A DNA stretch of 64,000 bases from Gemmatimonadaceae bacterium (lineage in GTDB: Bacteria; Gemmatimonadota; Gemmatimonadetes; Gemmatimonadales; Gemmatimonadaceae). The position numbers and the translations under genes are program-made. The DNA lies in contig JADZDM010000001.1 of NCBI GenBank assembly GCA_020851035.1, positions 124,001 to 188,000 of the forward strand. Reading direction: 5' to 3'. Shown here piece after piece: positions 1 to 8,187 of the stretch. Numbering within the stretch: position 1 is the first letter of the stretch; each line of letters begins with the position of its first letter. The notes beneath the pieces were generated by a model that was given only the letters and a program-made list of their open reading frames with translations, had not been told where the DNA came from and did no database searches.

Positions 1-883
1 GCGCGGGTTGATCACGGTGAAGGACATCCACAAGCGCCGCCAGTTCCCGAATGCGAACAAGGATGCCGAGGGCAGCCTGCGGGTGGCGGCGGCAATCGGC
101 GCAGGTGGCGACTATCTCGAGCGGGCCCGCGCGCTGATCGATGCCGGCGCCGACGTGCTCTGCATCGACACCGCGCATGGGCACAGCGATGCGGTGCTGC
201 AGGCCACCTCGCGGGTGCGCAACGCCTTCCCCGGCACGCAGCTGGTGGTGGGCAACATCGCCACCCGCGAGGGGGCGGCGGCGCTGGTGGAGCGCGGCGT
301 GAATGCGGTGAAGGTGGGGGTCGGCCCGGGGTCGATCTGCACCACGCGCGTGGTGACGGGCGTGGGCGTGCCGCAGCTCACCGCCATCTTCGACGCGATC
401 GAGGGGGCGGGTGACGTGCCCGTGATCGCCGACGGCGGCATCAAGTACTCGGGGGACATCGTGAAGGCGCTGGCGGCGGGTGCGTCGAGCGTGATGATGG
501 GCTCCATGCTGGCCGGCACCGAGGAGAGCCCGGGGGAGACGATCCTGCTGGAGGGGCGCCGCTTCAAGACCATCCGCGGGATGGGATCGCTCTCGGCGAT
601 GCAGGACGGCAGTGCCGACCGGTACTTCCAGGACGGCGAGATGAGCGCCCGGAAGCTGGTGCCGGAGGGGATCGAGGGCCGGGTGCCGTACAAGGGCCCG
701 GTGGCGGACGTGCTGTTCCAGATGGTGGGCGGGCTGCGCAGCGGCATGGGCTACGTGGGGTGCGCGAGCATCGACGCCCTGCGGACGGAGAGCCAGTTCG
801 TCCGGATCACGTCGGCCGGTCTCCGCGAGAGCCACCCGCACGACGTGACCATCACCCGCGAGTCCCCGAACTACACCAAGTGA
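1..883 (+). CDS. guaB: IMP dehydrogenase, C-terminal part (5' end outside window)
   Basis: IMP dehydrogenase oxidises IMP to XMP with NAD, the committed step to GMP, in the cytosol. The window opens inside the gene. The frame is open from base 2 and gives about 293 residues of the catalytic barrel. Roughly 200 N-terminal residues, including the start and the usual CBS pair, lie upstream. The catalytic loop GPGSICTTR has its Cys codon at 338-340, followed by DGGI and [13 protein letters not shown]. The TTG at 8 resembles a start, but [12 protein letters not shown] matches the family interior, so it is internal. A GC-rich hairpin lies 70 bases beyond the stop. Confidence 0.95.
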   Translation, partial: RGLITVKDIHKRRQFPNANKDAEGSLRVAAAIGAGGDYLERARALIDAGADVLCIDTAHGHSDAVLQATSRVRNAFPGTQLVVGNIATREGAAALVERGVNAVKVGVGPGSICTTRVVTGVGVPQLTAIFDAIEGAGDVPVIADGGIKYSGDIVKALAAGASSVMMGSMLAGTEESPGETILLEGRRFKTIRGMGSLSAMQDGSADRYFQDGEMSARKLVPEGIEGRVPYKGPVADVLFQMVGGLRSGMGYVGCASIDALRTESQFVRITSAGLRESHPHDVTITRESPNYTK

Positions 884-952
884 AGCGTTGATGAGGGTTC
901 ACCGGCGCGATTGACATACCGGTTACTCGCGTGTGACCTTGCGGCGTCTTTG

Positions 953-978
953 TGCCCCCCGCCCCCCGGCGGGGGGCA
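953..978 (+). terminator. GC-rich hairpin after guaB
   Basis: TGCCCCCCG (953-961) pairs with CGGGGGGCA (970-978) around an 8-base C/G loop. It lies between the guaB stop and the permease start. There is no T-tract, so it is only a possible terminator. A TTGACA box at 911-916 could be a -35 element for the permease, but I see no convincing -10. Confidence 0.4.
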
Positions 979-1005
979 TCCCTCACACCCTGACGTGCAG
1001 GCCTC

Positions 1006-2589
1006 ATGGGACTCTGGTCCAAGAAGAGCATCACCGCGCTCCAGGCCGAAGCAGGCAATGAAGCCGATGGCCTCAAGCGCACGCTGGGGGCCCTGAACCT
1101 CACGCTGCTCGGCATCGGGGCGATCATCGGCGCCGGCATCTTCGTGCTGACGGGCAATGCGGCGGCGAACTATGCCGGCCCGGCCGTCACCATCTCGTTC
1201 GTGCTGGCCGGCCTGGGCTGCCTGTTCGCGGGCCTCTGCTACGCCGAGTTCGCGAGCATGATCCCGATCGCCGGCTCGGCGTACACGTACAGCTACGCCA
1301 CGATGGGTGAGGGGGTCGCCTGGTTCATCGGCTGGAACCTGATCCTCGAGTACCTGTTCGCGGCATCGACCGTGGCGGTGGGCTGGTCGGGCTACTTCAG
1401 CGCCTTCCTGTCCGAGCTCGGCCTGCACATCCCGGCCTCCCTGGCGGCGGCGCCGCTGACGGTGCAGGGCAGCCACAACGTCGTGCGTGCCTTCACCTGT
1501 GTCGACCCGGTGACGGGGTCCACGGTGATCGACCCCGCGACGAAGGTCGCCCAGGTGTTCGCCGATCGCGCCGCCTGCGTGTCCGGCGGGTACAACGCCA
1601 TCGACGGCCTGATCAACCTGCCGGCCGTGCTGCTCATCGTGGCCATCACGCTGCTGCTGGTGCGCGGCGTGCAGGAGTCGGCGTCGTTCAACAACCTGAT
1701 GGTGATGATCAAGACCACCATCGTGGTGCTGGTCATCGGCTTCGGCTTCTTCTACGTGAAGAAGGAGAACTGGACGCCGTTCATCCCCGACAACACCGGT
1801 GAGTGGGGCAAGTTCGGCTGGTCGGGCGTGCTGCGCGGCGCCTCGGCGGTGTTCTTCGCCTACATCGGCTTCGATGCCGTGAGCACCGCGGCGCAGGAGG
1901 CCAAGAACCCGCAGCGTGACCTGCCCATCGGCATGATCGCCTCGCTGCTGATCTGCACCGTGCTCTACATCCTGATGGCACTGGTCATGACCGGGCTGGC
2001 CCCGTACACGGCCCTCAGCGTGCCGCACCCGGTGTCGGTGGCCATCAGCGCCGTGCCGTCGCTCCGCTGGCTCGAGTACCTCGTGAACATCGGCGCCATC
2101 GCCGGCCTCTCGAGCGTGGTGCTCGTGATGCTCATGGGCCAGCCGCGCATCTTCTTCACGATGTCGCGCGACGGCCTGCTGCCGCCGCTGTTCGGCCGCG
2201 TGCACCCGAAGTACCGCACCCCCGCCACCTCGACGGTGATCGTCGGCGTGGTGGCGATGCTGATCGCCGCCTTCTTCCCGGTCGGCCTGCTCGGCGACCT
2301 GGTCTCGGGCGGCACCCTGGCCGCCTTCGCGACGGTCTGCATCGGCGTGCTGGTCCTGCGGAAGCGCTCGCCGGAGCTCCCGCGCCCGTTCAAGACGCCG
2401 CTGGTGCCGCTGGTGCCGCTGCTCGGTGCCGGCGCCACCCTCGGCATGATGGCCACGCTGCCGGGCCTCACCTGGGCGCTCCTCACGGCGTGGACCACCG
2501 TCGGCGTGACCGTGTACCTCGTCTACGGCCGCAAGAACTCGACGCTGGGCAAGGCGGAAGATCGCGCCGCCATGGCAAGAGGCGACTGA
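1006..2589 (+). CDS. APC-superfamily amino-acid permease
   Basis: This is a 527-residue inner-membrane transporter of the amino acid-polyamine-organocation superfamily, of the cationic-amino-acid-transporter (YfnA/CAT-like) type. The first segment carries the family GIGAIIGAGIFVLTG motif (about residues 38-52). About 12 hydrophobic segments follow, including FAYIGFDAVSTAAQEAKNPQ, the conserved region after the central helices. A hydrophilic loop of about 45 residues (near 155-200) with two Cys probably faces the periplasm. The ATG at 1006 puts a short hydrophilic tail before helix 1. The gene stands alone, with an intrinsic terminator right behind it. The substrate cannot be read from sequence. 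Confidence 0.88.
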   Translation: MGLWSKKSITALQAEAGNEADGLKRTLGALNLTLLGIGAIIGAGIFVLTGNAAANYAGPAVTISFVLAGLGCLFAGLCYAEFASMIPIAGSAYTYSYATMGEGVAWFIGWNLILEYLFAASTVAVGWSGYFSAFLSELGLHIPASLAAAPLTVQGSHNVVRAFTCVDPVTGSTVIDPATKVAQVFADRAACVSGGYNAIDGLINLPAVLLIVAITLLLVRGVQESASFNNLMVMIKTTIVVLVIGFGFFYVKKENWTPFIPDNTGEWGKFGWSGVLRGASAVFFAYIGFDAVSTAAQEAKNPQRDLPIGMIASLLICTVLYILMALVMTGLAPYTALSVPHPVSVAISAVPSLRWLEYLVNIGAIAGLSSVVLVMLMGQPRIFFTMSRDGLLPPLFGRVHPKYRTPATSTVIVGVVAMLIAAFFPVGLLGDLVSGGTLAAFATVCIGVLVLRKRSPELPRPFKTPLVPLVPLLGAGATLGMMATLPGLTWALLTAWTTVGVTVYLVYGRKNSTLGKAEDRAAMARGD

Positions 2590-2618
2590 CCGCCCGGATT
2601 CCCACGCTGTCCCAGATC

Positions 2619-2650
2619 GGCGCCCGGGCTTCCGGGCGCCGCTCTCTTTT
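2619..2650 (+). terminator. Intrinsic terminator between permease and nrnA
   Basis: A perfect 9-bp stem, GGCGCCCGG (2619-2627) with CCGGGCGCC (2632-2640), has a 4-base loop and is followed by GCTCTCTTTT (2641-2650). This is the clearest rho-independent terminator in the window. It ends only 10 bases before the nrnA ATG. Confidence 0.8.
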
Positions 2651-2660
2651 CACTCACGAC

Positions 2661-3743
2661 ATGCCGCACACCCACGACCTCCTCGCTGTCCCCGCTGATC
2701 GCGTCACTGCGATCCGCGAGCTTGCCGCCGGCCTGCACGAGGGCATGACGATCGCGCTCTCCACGCACGTCAATGCCGATGGGGACGGCTGCGGGTCGGA
2801 GGCGGCGCTCTCGCGCCTGCTGGCGCTGCGCGGCATCGCCACCCGCATCGTGAACCCCACGCCGTGGCCGACGATGTACCGGTTCCTGCTGGGCGGGCCG
2901 GTGCAGGACTGCTCGCCCCTTGGCGCGGCCGCGCTCCGCGACCCCGCCATCACCGGCCTCGGCGTGCTGGACATCAGCGACCTGCGCCGGCTCGGCAACC
3001 TCGCCGAGGCCGTGCGCGAGATGACGGTGCCGAAGTTCTGCATCGATCACCACATCCCCGGCGACGAACCGCCAGCGCCGGTGCTCGTGGCCGACACCCG
3101 CGCCTCGGCCACCGGGGAGCTGGTCTACGACGTGGCACAGGTGCTCGGGCTGCCGATCGACATGGAGACCGCCACCGCGCTCTACATCGCCATCCTCACC
3201 GACACCGGCGGGTTCCGCTTCAGCAACACCACCCCGCGGGTGCACGCGATCGCCGCCGAGCTGCTGGCCCGCGGCGTCGACCCGGAGCTGATGTATCGCC
3301 GCGTGTATGCCTCGCAGAGCCCGGGCCGCGTGCGGCTGCTGGCCGAGGCGCTGCAGTCGCTCGGGGTGGAGGAGAACATCGGGCTGAGCTGGCTCTCGCT
3401 CCCGGTGGGCGCCAAGGAGCGCTACCACGTGAGCAGCGAGGAGATGGACGGGATCGTCGAGCATCCCCGCTCCATCGCCGGCACGCGGCTGGCGATCTTC
3501 TTCCGCGACCTCGGGCATGGCCGCGTGAAGATCTCGTTCCGCAGCTCGGGGAACGTGGACGTGAACGCGCTCGCGAAGCAGTTCGACGGGGGCGGTCATG
3601 CCAAGGCGAGCGGGGCGCTGGTGCTCGGGTCGCTGAAGGAGGTCGAGGCGCGCGTGCTGCAGGCCGCGCGCGCCGTCCTGGCCGACACGCCGCACGACTT
3701 CACGCCCCCCGTGCCGCACGCCAGCGGCGCGGTGACGGAATAG
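2661..3743 (+). CDS. nrnA: DHH/DHHA1 phosphoesterase (NrnA-type oligoribonuclease / PAP phosphatase)
   Basis: This 360-residue cytosolic metal-dependent phosphoesterase probably degrades nanoRNAs and/or 3'-phosphoadenosine 5'-phosphate. An N-terminal DHH domain shows HVNADGDGCGSE, LDISDLR, the signature IDHHIPGDE and TDTGGFRFSN. The C-terminal DHHA1 domain ends with GGGHAKASGA. Family members are 310-350 residues long. The ATG at 2661 is chosen because upstream in-frame sequence overlaps the permease gene and the terminator and is not family-like. There is no clear Shine-Dalgarno, and the start sits 10 bases after the terminator T-run. Exact substrate preference cannot be told from sequence. 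Confidence 0.88.
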   Translation: MPHTHDLLAVPADRVTAIRELAAGLHEGMTIALSTHVNADGDGCGSEAALSRLLALRGIATRIVNPTPWPTMYRFLLGGPVQDCSPLGAAALRDPAITGLGVLDISDLRRLGNLAEAVREMTVPKFCIDHHIPGDEPPAPVLVADTRASATGELVYDVAQVLGLPIDMETATALYIAILTDTGGFRFSNTTPRVHAIAAELLARGVDPELMYRRVYASQSPGRVRLLAEALQSLGVEENIGLSWLSLPVGAKERYHVSSEEMDGIVEHPRSIAGTRLAIFFRDLGHGRVKISFRSSGNVDVNALAKQFDGGGHAKASGALVLGSLKEVEARVLQAARAVLADTPHDFTPPVPHASGAVTE

Positions 3744-3759
3744 CCCGCCGGCCCTGCCG

Positions 3760-5502
3760 ATGACGGAGTTCGCCGCCGCGCTGCTGCTTGCCCTCATCGC
3801 GCTCGGCGGCGCGGGCTACTGCTCGTGGCTGTACTCGCGCTTCCGCAAGCCGTACTACGCCTGGTGGTGCGCGAGCTGGCTGCTGTACGCGGTGCGCGTG
3901 GGCGTGATCATCGGCTTCCTGCGCACGGAGCAGAGCGGGTGGCTGTTCTGGCACCAGGTGCTCACCGGCTGGACCGCGCTCGGCTTCCTGGCTGCCGGCC
4001 TGAGTTTCTCGCGCGGCCTCAAGGTCACGCCCTGGCTCGGGGTGCTCGCCCTGTTCCCGGTGGTCTGGAGCTACGTCGCGATCTTCGTGCTGGACAGCTT
4101 CACGCTGGCCGTGGTGCCGGCCATCGCGTTCCTCAGTGCGGCCACGCTGACGACCGGCGTGAGCTTCGCGCGACATGCGCGACGCACGGGATCCCCGGGG
4201 GCCTGGACTCTGGCGGTGGCCTTCACGCTCTGGGCGGTGCACCACCTCGACTACCCGATGCTGCGCGCGCGGGGGGCGTGGGTACCGTGGGGCTACTACC
4301 TGGACATCCTCTTCATCCTGGCGGTGGTGGCCGGGATCGGCCTGCTGGTGATCGACGACCTGCGACGCGGCCTGGAGGCGCTGTCACGGCTCTCGGCCGA
4401 CGTGCAGGCCAGCGCCCGCGGTGATGCGGTGGTGGCCGCGCTGCTGGAGCGGCCGCTCCGGCTGCGCGGGGTGAGCGGCACGGCACTGTTCGAGGTGGCC
4501 ACCGCGGCGGTGCTCGACGGCGCCGGTCGCGCGCAGGCGTGGCGTGGTGCGGCGCTGCCCGAGGCGGTGGGGCGCGTGGTGCAGCAGGCGGTGCGTGACG
4601 GCCGGAGCGTGAGCGCCGCGATCCTCCCGCGCCGTGGCACCGAGCGGTTCATCGCCGCGCTGCCGATCTACAACGACACCGGCGTGACCCACGTGCTGGT
4701 GCTCACCGGCGACGTGCGTGACCCGTTCAGCGCCCTCGACGAGGACTTCCTCCGCGCACTCGGCCAGCAGGTGGGATCGGCGCTGCAGCAGGCCGAGCTC
4801 ACCTCGCAGCTCGAGGAACGCACCGGCGAGCTGGCGCGCTTGTCGACACGCCTGGTGGAGCAGCACGAGGGGGAACGGAAACGGCTGGCGCGGGAGCTCC
4901 ACGACGAGACGGGACAGCTCTTCAGTGCGATGCGCATGGAAGTGGATGCGCTGCGCACCGTGCCGGCGGCGGAGGTGACGGCGCAGCGCCTGGATGCGCT
5001 GGTGACCGCCGGGTTGACCAGCCTGCGGCGCGTGACCGCTGCGCTCCGACCCTCGCTGCTGGACGATCTCGGCCTGCTCAGCGCCGTGCGGTCGCTGGTG
5101 GCGCAGGTCTCGCGGGAGGGGCAGGTGTTGGCCTCACTGCAGGCGCCGGCGGCGATGGTGCCGTTGCCGCGTGCCCACGAGCTGGTGCTGTTCCGTGCGG
5201 CGCAGGAGGGCATCACCAACGTGCTCCGCCACGCCGGTGCCAGCCGGCTGGAGGTGACGGTGGCGGTGGACGGGGACCTGGTGCGCCTGACGGTGGATGA
5301 CGACGGCGTCGGGCCGCCATCGCGGGCACAACTCACGGAACGCGAGCGGGGAGGGCATGTGGGACTGGTGGGCATGCGCGAGCGGCTGGTGGCGCTGGGG
5401 GGACGGGTGCACCTCGAACCCTCGCCGCTGGCGGGCACGCGATTGGCGGTGGAACTGCCGCACGCGGCGGTGGGCGACGCGGCGCAGCCGGTGCCGGCGT
5501 GA
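3760..5502 (+). CDS. Membrane sensor histidine kinase, NarL/HisKA_3 class, with GAF-like domain
   Basis: This 580-residue kinase starts with about seven hydrophobic segments (residues 1-200). A GAF-like domain follows (about 215-345), then a short coiled coil, a HisKA_3 dimerisation domain with the phosphoacceptor in LARELHDETGQ (His near residue 381), and an HATPase_c domain with the N box AAQEGITNVLRHA and G box DDDGVG. It should autophosphorylate and pass phosphate to the regulator whose GTG start overlaps its stop by 4 bases. The signal is unknown. The membrane part resembles general multi-pass sensor regions, and I see no ligand motif. Confidence 0.9.
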   Translation: MTEFAAALLLALIALGGAGYCSWLYSRFRKPYYAWWCASWLLYAVRVGVIIGFLRTEQSGWLFWHQVLTGWTALGFLAAGLSFSRGLKVTPWLGVLALFPVVWSYVAIFVLDSFTLAVVPAIAFLSAATLTTGVSFARHARRTGSPGAWTLAVAFTLWAVHHLDYPMLRARGAWVPWGYYLDILFILAVVAGIGLLVIDDLRRGLEALSRLSADVQASARGDAVVAALLERPLRLRGVSGTALFEVATAAVLDGAGRAQAWRGAALPEAVGRVVQQAVRDGRSVSAAILPRRGTERFIAALPIYNDTGVTHVLVLTGDVRDPFSALDEDFLRALGQQVGSALQQAELTSQLEERTGELARLSTRLVEQHEGERKRLARELHDETGQLFSAMRMEVDALRTVPAAEVTAQRLDALVTAGLTSLRRVTAALRPSLLDDLGLLSAVRSLVAQVSREGQVLASLQAPAAMVPLPRAHELVLFRAAQEGITNVLRHAGASRLEVTVAVDGDLVRLTVDDDGVGPPSRAQLTERERGGHVGLVGMRERLVALGGRVHLEPSPLAGTRLAVELPHAAVGDAAQPVPA

Positions 5503-6134
5503 ACGCGCCGCCGCTGCGGGTGCTGGTGGTGGACGACCACCCGATCGTGCGGGAGGGGGTGCGTCGCATCCTGGAGGCCGCGCCCGACATGCAGGTGGTG
5601 GGTGAGGCGAGTGACGGGGCCAGCGCGCTGGCGCTCGCGGCCCGGCTGCAGCCCGATGCCGCGGTGGTGGACGTGGGGCTGCCCGACATGTCGGGCCTGG
5701 CGCTGGTGCGGCTGCTCAAGGCGCAGCGCGCGGAGCTCACGGTGGTGATGCTCAGCATGTACGACGATGCCGAGTATGCGCGCGAGAGTCGCGTGGCGGG
5801 TGCGGCCGCCTATGTCGTGAAGGACAGTGCGGCGACGATGCTCGCGACGGAGCTGCGGCTGGCGGCCGGCGCGCGGGTGGGGCCGGCGGACGTGGAGCCG
5901 GCGAGCCCGACGCCGTGGGAGCGCATTGCGCAGCTCACGCCGCGCGAGTGCGACGTGCTGCGCGGCATCGCGTCGGGGCAGACCAACAAGGCGATCGCGG
6001 CGGGGCTCGGGATCAGCCCGCGCACGGTCGAGACGCATCGCGAACGGCTGATGCGGAAGCTGGGTGTGGGCACGGTCGCGGGGCTGACGGCGCTGGCCCT
6101 CGAGACCGGCATGCTGACGACGCCGGACCGGTAG
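5499..6134 (+). CDS. LuxR/NarL-type response regulator
   Basis: This is a 211-residue two-domain regulator. The receiver domain (about 1-125) has the acidic pair VVDDH, the phospho-accepting Asp in VVDVGLPDMSG (near residue 54) and the conserved Lys in YVVKDS. The C-terminal LuxR-type helix-turn-helix reads LTPRECDVLRGIASGQTNK, then ISPRTVETHRERLMRKLGV. Its GTG start overlaps the kinase stop, so the two are translationally coupled and almost certainly partners. Targets are unknown. A 10-bp stem overlaps its stop codon. Confidence 0.93.
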   Translation: MNAPPLRVLVVDDHPIVREGVRRILEAAPDMQVVGEASDGASALALAARLQPDAAVVDVGLPDMSGLALVRLLKAQRAELTVVMLSMYDDAEYARESRVAGAAAYVVKDSAATMLATELRLAAGARVGPADVEPASPTPWERIAQLTPRECDVLRGIASGQTNKAIAAGLGISPRTVETHRERLMRKLGVGTVAGLTALALETGMLTTPDR

Positions 6135-6149
6135 TCTCCCGGTCCGGCG
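6121..6149. terminator. Bidirectional hairpin overlapping the regulator stop codon
   Basis: CGCCGGACCG (6121-6130) pairs perfectly with CGGTCCGGCG (6140-6149). The 9-base loop holds the TAG stop of the response regulator. It separates two convergent genes, with the leftward neighbour ending at 6162. It has no T-tract, so termination is inferred from position and symmetry. Confidence 0.5.
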
Positions 6150-6161
6150 TCGCGCACCGAC

Positions 6162-6761
6162 TCACATGTCGATCGTGAGCCCGGTGGTGCCTTCCTTCGC
6201 GGCCTTCGCATCGGCGGTGTCGATCGCGCGCAGCGGCGTCCGTGCCGGCTCGCGGGTGCCGACCATCAGCATCTCGTCGCGGGCGCCGGCGCCGGTGCGG
6301 GTGGTGCCCTGGCTCTTCAGCACCTTGCCCATCGTGATGCTCACCCAGACGAAGAGCGTGGCGAGCAGCGTGCCGATGAGTGCGGCGCGGAGCGCCACCT
6401 TCATGAAGTTGCCCTTCACGTTCTGCGGCAGTGCGGCGCGGATCTGGACCGAGTCGAGCGCGAAGGCGAGCAGCAGCGCCGCGGTCACGAGGCCGACGAT
6501 CATGCAGAGCCAGCGCAGCGCGCCGATCATCTTGCGGTCGTTGTTCATGAACGCCGCGAAGTACACCACCATCAGCGGCACCACGGTGGCCAGGAGGGCG
6601 TCCATGAACAGCCCCGCCGCACCGACCCGCCAGTTGAGCTCACTGACCTTGATCGGCCAGACCTGGATCGTGAGTTGCGCGAAGTAGTTGATAATCAGCG
6701 CCACAGCCGCGAAGTACATCACGCTGCCGAGCATGCGGAGCTGAGTGGTCGAAAGGTTCAT
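6162..6761 (-). CDS. Four-helix membrane protein of unknown function
   Basis: I do not recognise this 199-residue protein. It has four strong hydrophobic segments, near residues 10-30, 45-70, 80-105 and 125-145. A soluble 55-residue tail rich in Thr/Arg/Ala follows and would face the cytoplasm. The ATG at 6761 is chosen because the upstream in-frame extension is Arg/Pro-rich and not gene-like, while MNLSTTQLRMLGSVMYF leads straight into helix 1. It is divergent from mrp across 313 bases and convergent with the two-component pair. It may be a small integral-membrane regulator, but nothing in it supports a specific role. Confidence 0.75.
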   Translation of the reverse strand: MNLSTTQLRMLGSVMYFAAVALIINYFAQLTIQVWPIKVSELNWRVGAAGLFMDALLATVVPLMVVYFAAFMNNDRKMIGALRWLCMIVGLVTAALLLAFALDSVQIRAALPQNVKGNFMKVALRAALIGTLLATLFVWVSITMGKVLKSQGTTRTGAGARDEMLMVGTREPARTPLRAIDTADAKAAKEGTTGLTIDM

Positions 6762-7074
6762 GCAGGCCTCGAGATGGTGCCGGGCGCCAGACCCCAGCGG
6801 CGGGGAAAGACGGATATCGGCGGGCGGGAGTAGAATCGCGTACGCGGAGGGGTGGCGCAAGCGAGAGCCGATTTCCGGACGCCGACGCCCGCCGTCAAGC
6901 GCCCGACCTGCAACGGGTTGGCCCTGCGGCGGACTGCCGGATCCATGGGCAGGACGATGCCGCCGCGAACCTGCAACACTGGCCGTCGCGGCTAGATTCC
7001 GCCCATTCGGCAGGGCCGGCGCGGGACGCCTGGCCGCCCTCGCCCGCACTTCCCGCCCTTTCCCGGCTCGCCCC
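6762..7074. other. Divergent intergenic region (no gene seen)
   Basis: These 313 bases separate divergent starts and must hold both promoters. TAGAAT (6831-6836) and TAGATT (6994-6999) are -10-like, but neither has a convincing -35. Reading frames through the region are Arg/Pro-rich and look non-coding. Confidence 0.5.
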
Positions 7075-8187
7075 GTGTCGTTGACGCAGCAGATCACCAC
7101 CGCCCTCGCCCGCGTCCGGAACGCGCGCCTCGACGCCGACGTGATGTCGGCCGAGATGGTTCAGGACATCGCCACCACCGTGGATGGCAAGGTCCAGCTC
7201 ACCCTCCTGCTGGACAGCCGGGACGACGCCGCGCTGGTCCGCGACGTCCGGGAGGCGGTGGCCGGGGTGGCCGGCGTGACCGACGTGAAAATCAACGTGC
7301 GGGACCCCCGCCAGCAGGCCCCGACCCCGGCCCGGCCCGGCCGCCCGCTGCCGATGGCGCCGGAGGCCGCGCCGGCGCCCGCAGCACGGGTCGCGGCACC
7401 GACCCCGGTCACCCTGCCGAACCTGGGGCGGATCATCGCCGTCAGCTCCGGCAAGGGTGGGGTGGGCAAGAGCACGGTCAGCGTGAACCTCGCCATCGCG
7501 CTGGCGAAGCTCGGCCACCGGGTCGGACTGATGGACGCCGACATCTACGGCCCGAACATCCCGCGCATGATGGGCGTGGACCAGCAGCCCGAGGTGAACA
7601 AGCAGGCGAAGATCATCCCCCTCGAGGCCTGGGGCGTGAAGCTGATCTCCCTGGGGTTCCTGATCGAGAAGGACCAGCCGGCGATCTGGCGCGGCCCGAT
7701 CGTGATGAAGCTGATCGGGCAGTTCCTGAAGGACGTGGACTGGGGGCAGCTCGACTACTTCATCGTGGACATGCCCCCGGGCACCGGTGACGCGCAGCTC
7801 TCGCTGGTCCAGACCACGCTGGTGAACGCCGCACTGATCGTGACCACGCCGCAGCTGGTCTCCACCGGCGATGCCCTGCGCGGCGTGAAGATGTTCGAGC
7901 GGGTGGCGGTGCCGGTGCTGGGCATCGTGGAGAACATGAGCTGGTTCGAGAACCCGGAGACGGGCAAGCCGATCGCGATGTTCGGCAGCGGCGGGGGCCA
8001 GCTCCTGGCCACCGAAGTGGGGCTCGACCTGCTGGCGCAGGTGCCGATCGACCCGCGGATCGCCGAGGGGGGTGACTCGGGCCGTCCGCTGGTGGCGGTG
8101 GAGCCCGATGCGCCGGCGTCCCGCGTGCTCTCGGCACTGGCGCAGCGCGTGGTGGACGGCATGGACGCGCTCTCGACCCGGAGTTGA
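7075..8187 (+). CDS. mrp: Mrp/ApbC-family iron-sulfur carrier P-loop ATPase
   Basis: This 370-residue cytosolic ATPase belongs to the family thought to carry and transfer Fe-S clusters. An N-terminal DUF59/MIP18-like domain (about 1-80) is followed by a Pro/Ala linker. The ParA/MinD-like domain has the deviant Walker A SSGKGGVGKST (about 122-133), MDADIYGPN and DYFIVDMPPGTGDA. The usual CxxC after the ENMS motif is replaced by WFENPETGKPIAMFG (about 288-302), so the classical cluster-binding cysteines are missing. The start is the GTG at 7075, whose translation VSLTQQITTALA begins the first domain. The frame upstream is not protein-like. Confidence 0.9.
   Translation: MSLTQQITTALARVRNARLDADVMSAEMVQDIATTVDGKVQLTLLLDSRDDAALVRDVREAVAGVAGVTDVKINVRDPRQQAPTPARPGRPLPMAPEAAPAPAARVAAPTPVTLPNLGRIIAVSSGKGGVGKSTVSVNLAIALAKLGHRVGLMDADIYGPNIPRMMGVDQQPEVNKQAKIIPLEAWGVKLISLGFLIEKDQPAIWRGPIVMKLIGQFLKDVDWGQLDYFIVDMPPGTGDAQLSLVQTTLVNAALIVTTPQLVSTGDALRGVKMFERVAVPVLGIVENMSWFENPETGKPIAMFGSGGGQLLATEVGLDLLAQVPIDPRIAEGGDSGRPLVAVEPDAPASRVLSALAQRVVDGMDALSTRS

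Noticed and set aside
871-2205. Long leftward frame opposite the APC permease
   Set aside because: It is His/Arg/Asp-rich with no motif, as typical for antisense of a GC-rich gene.
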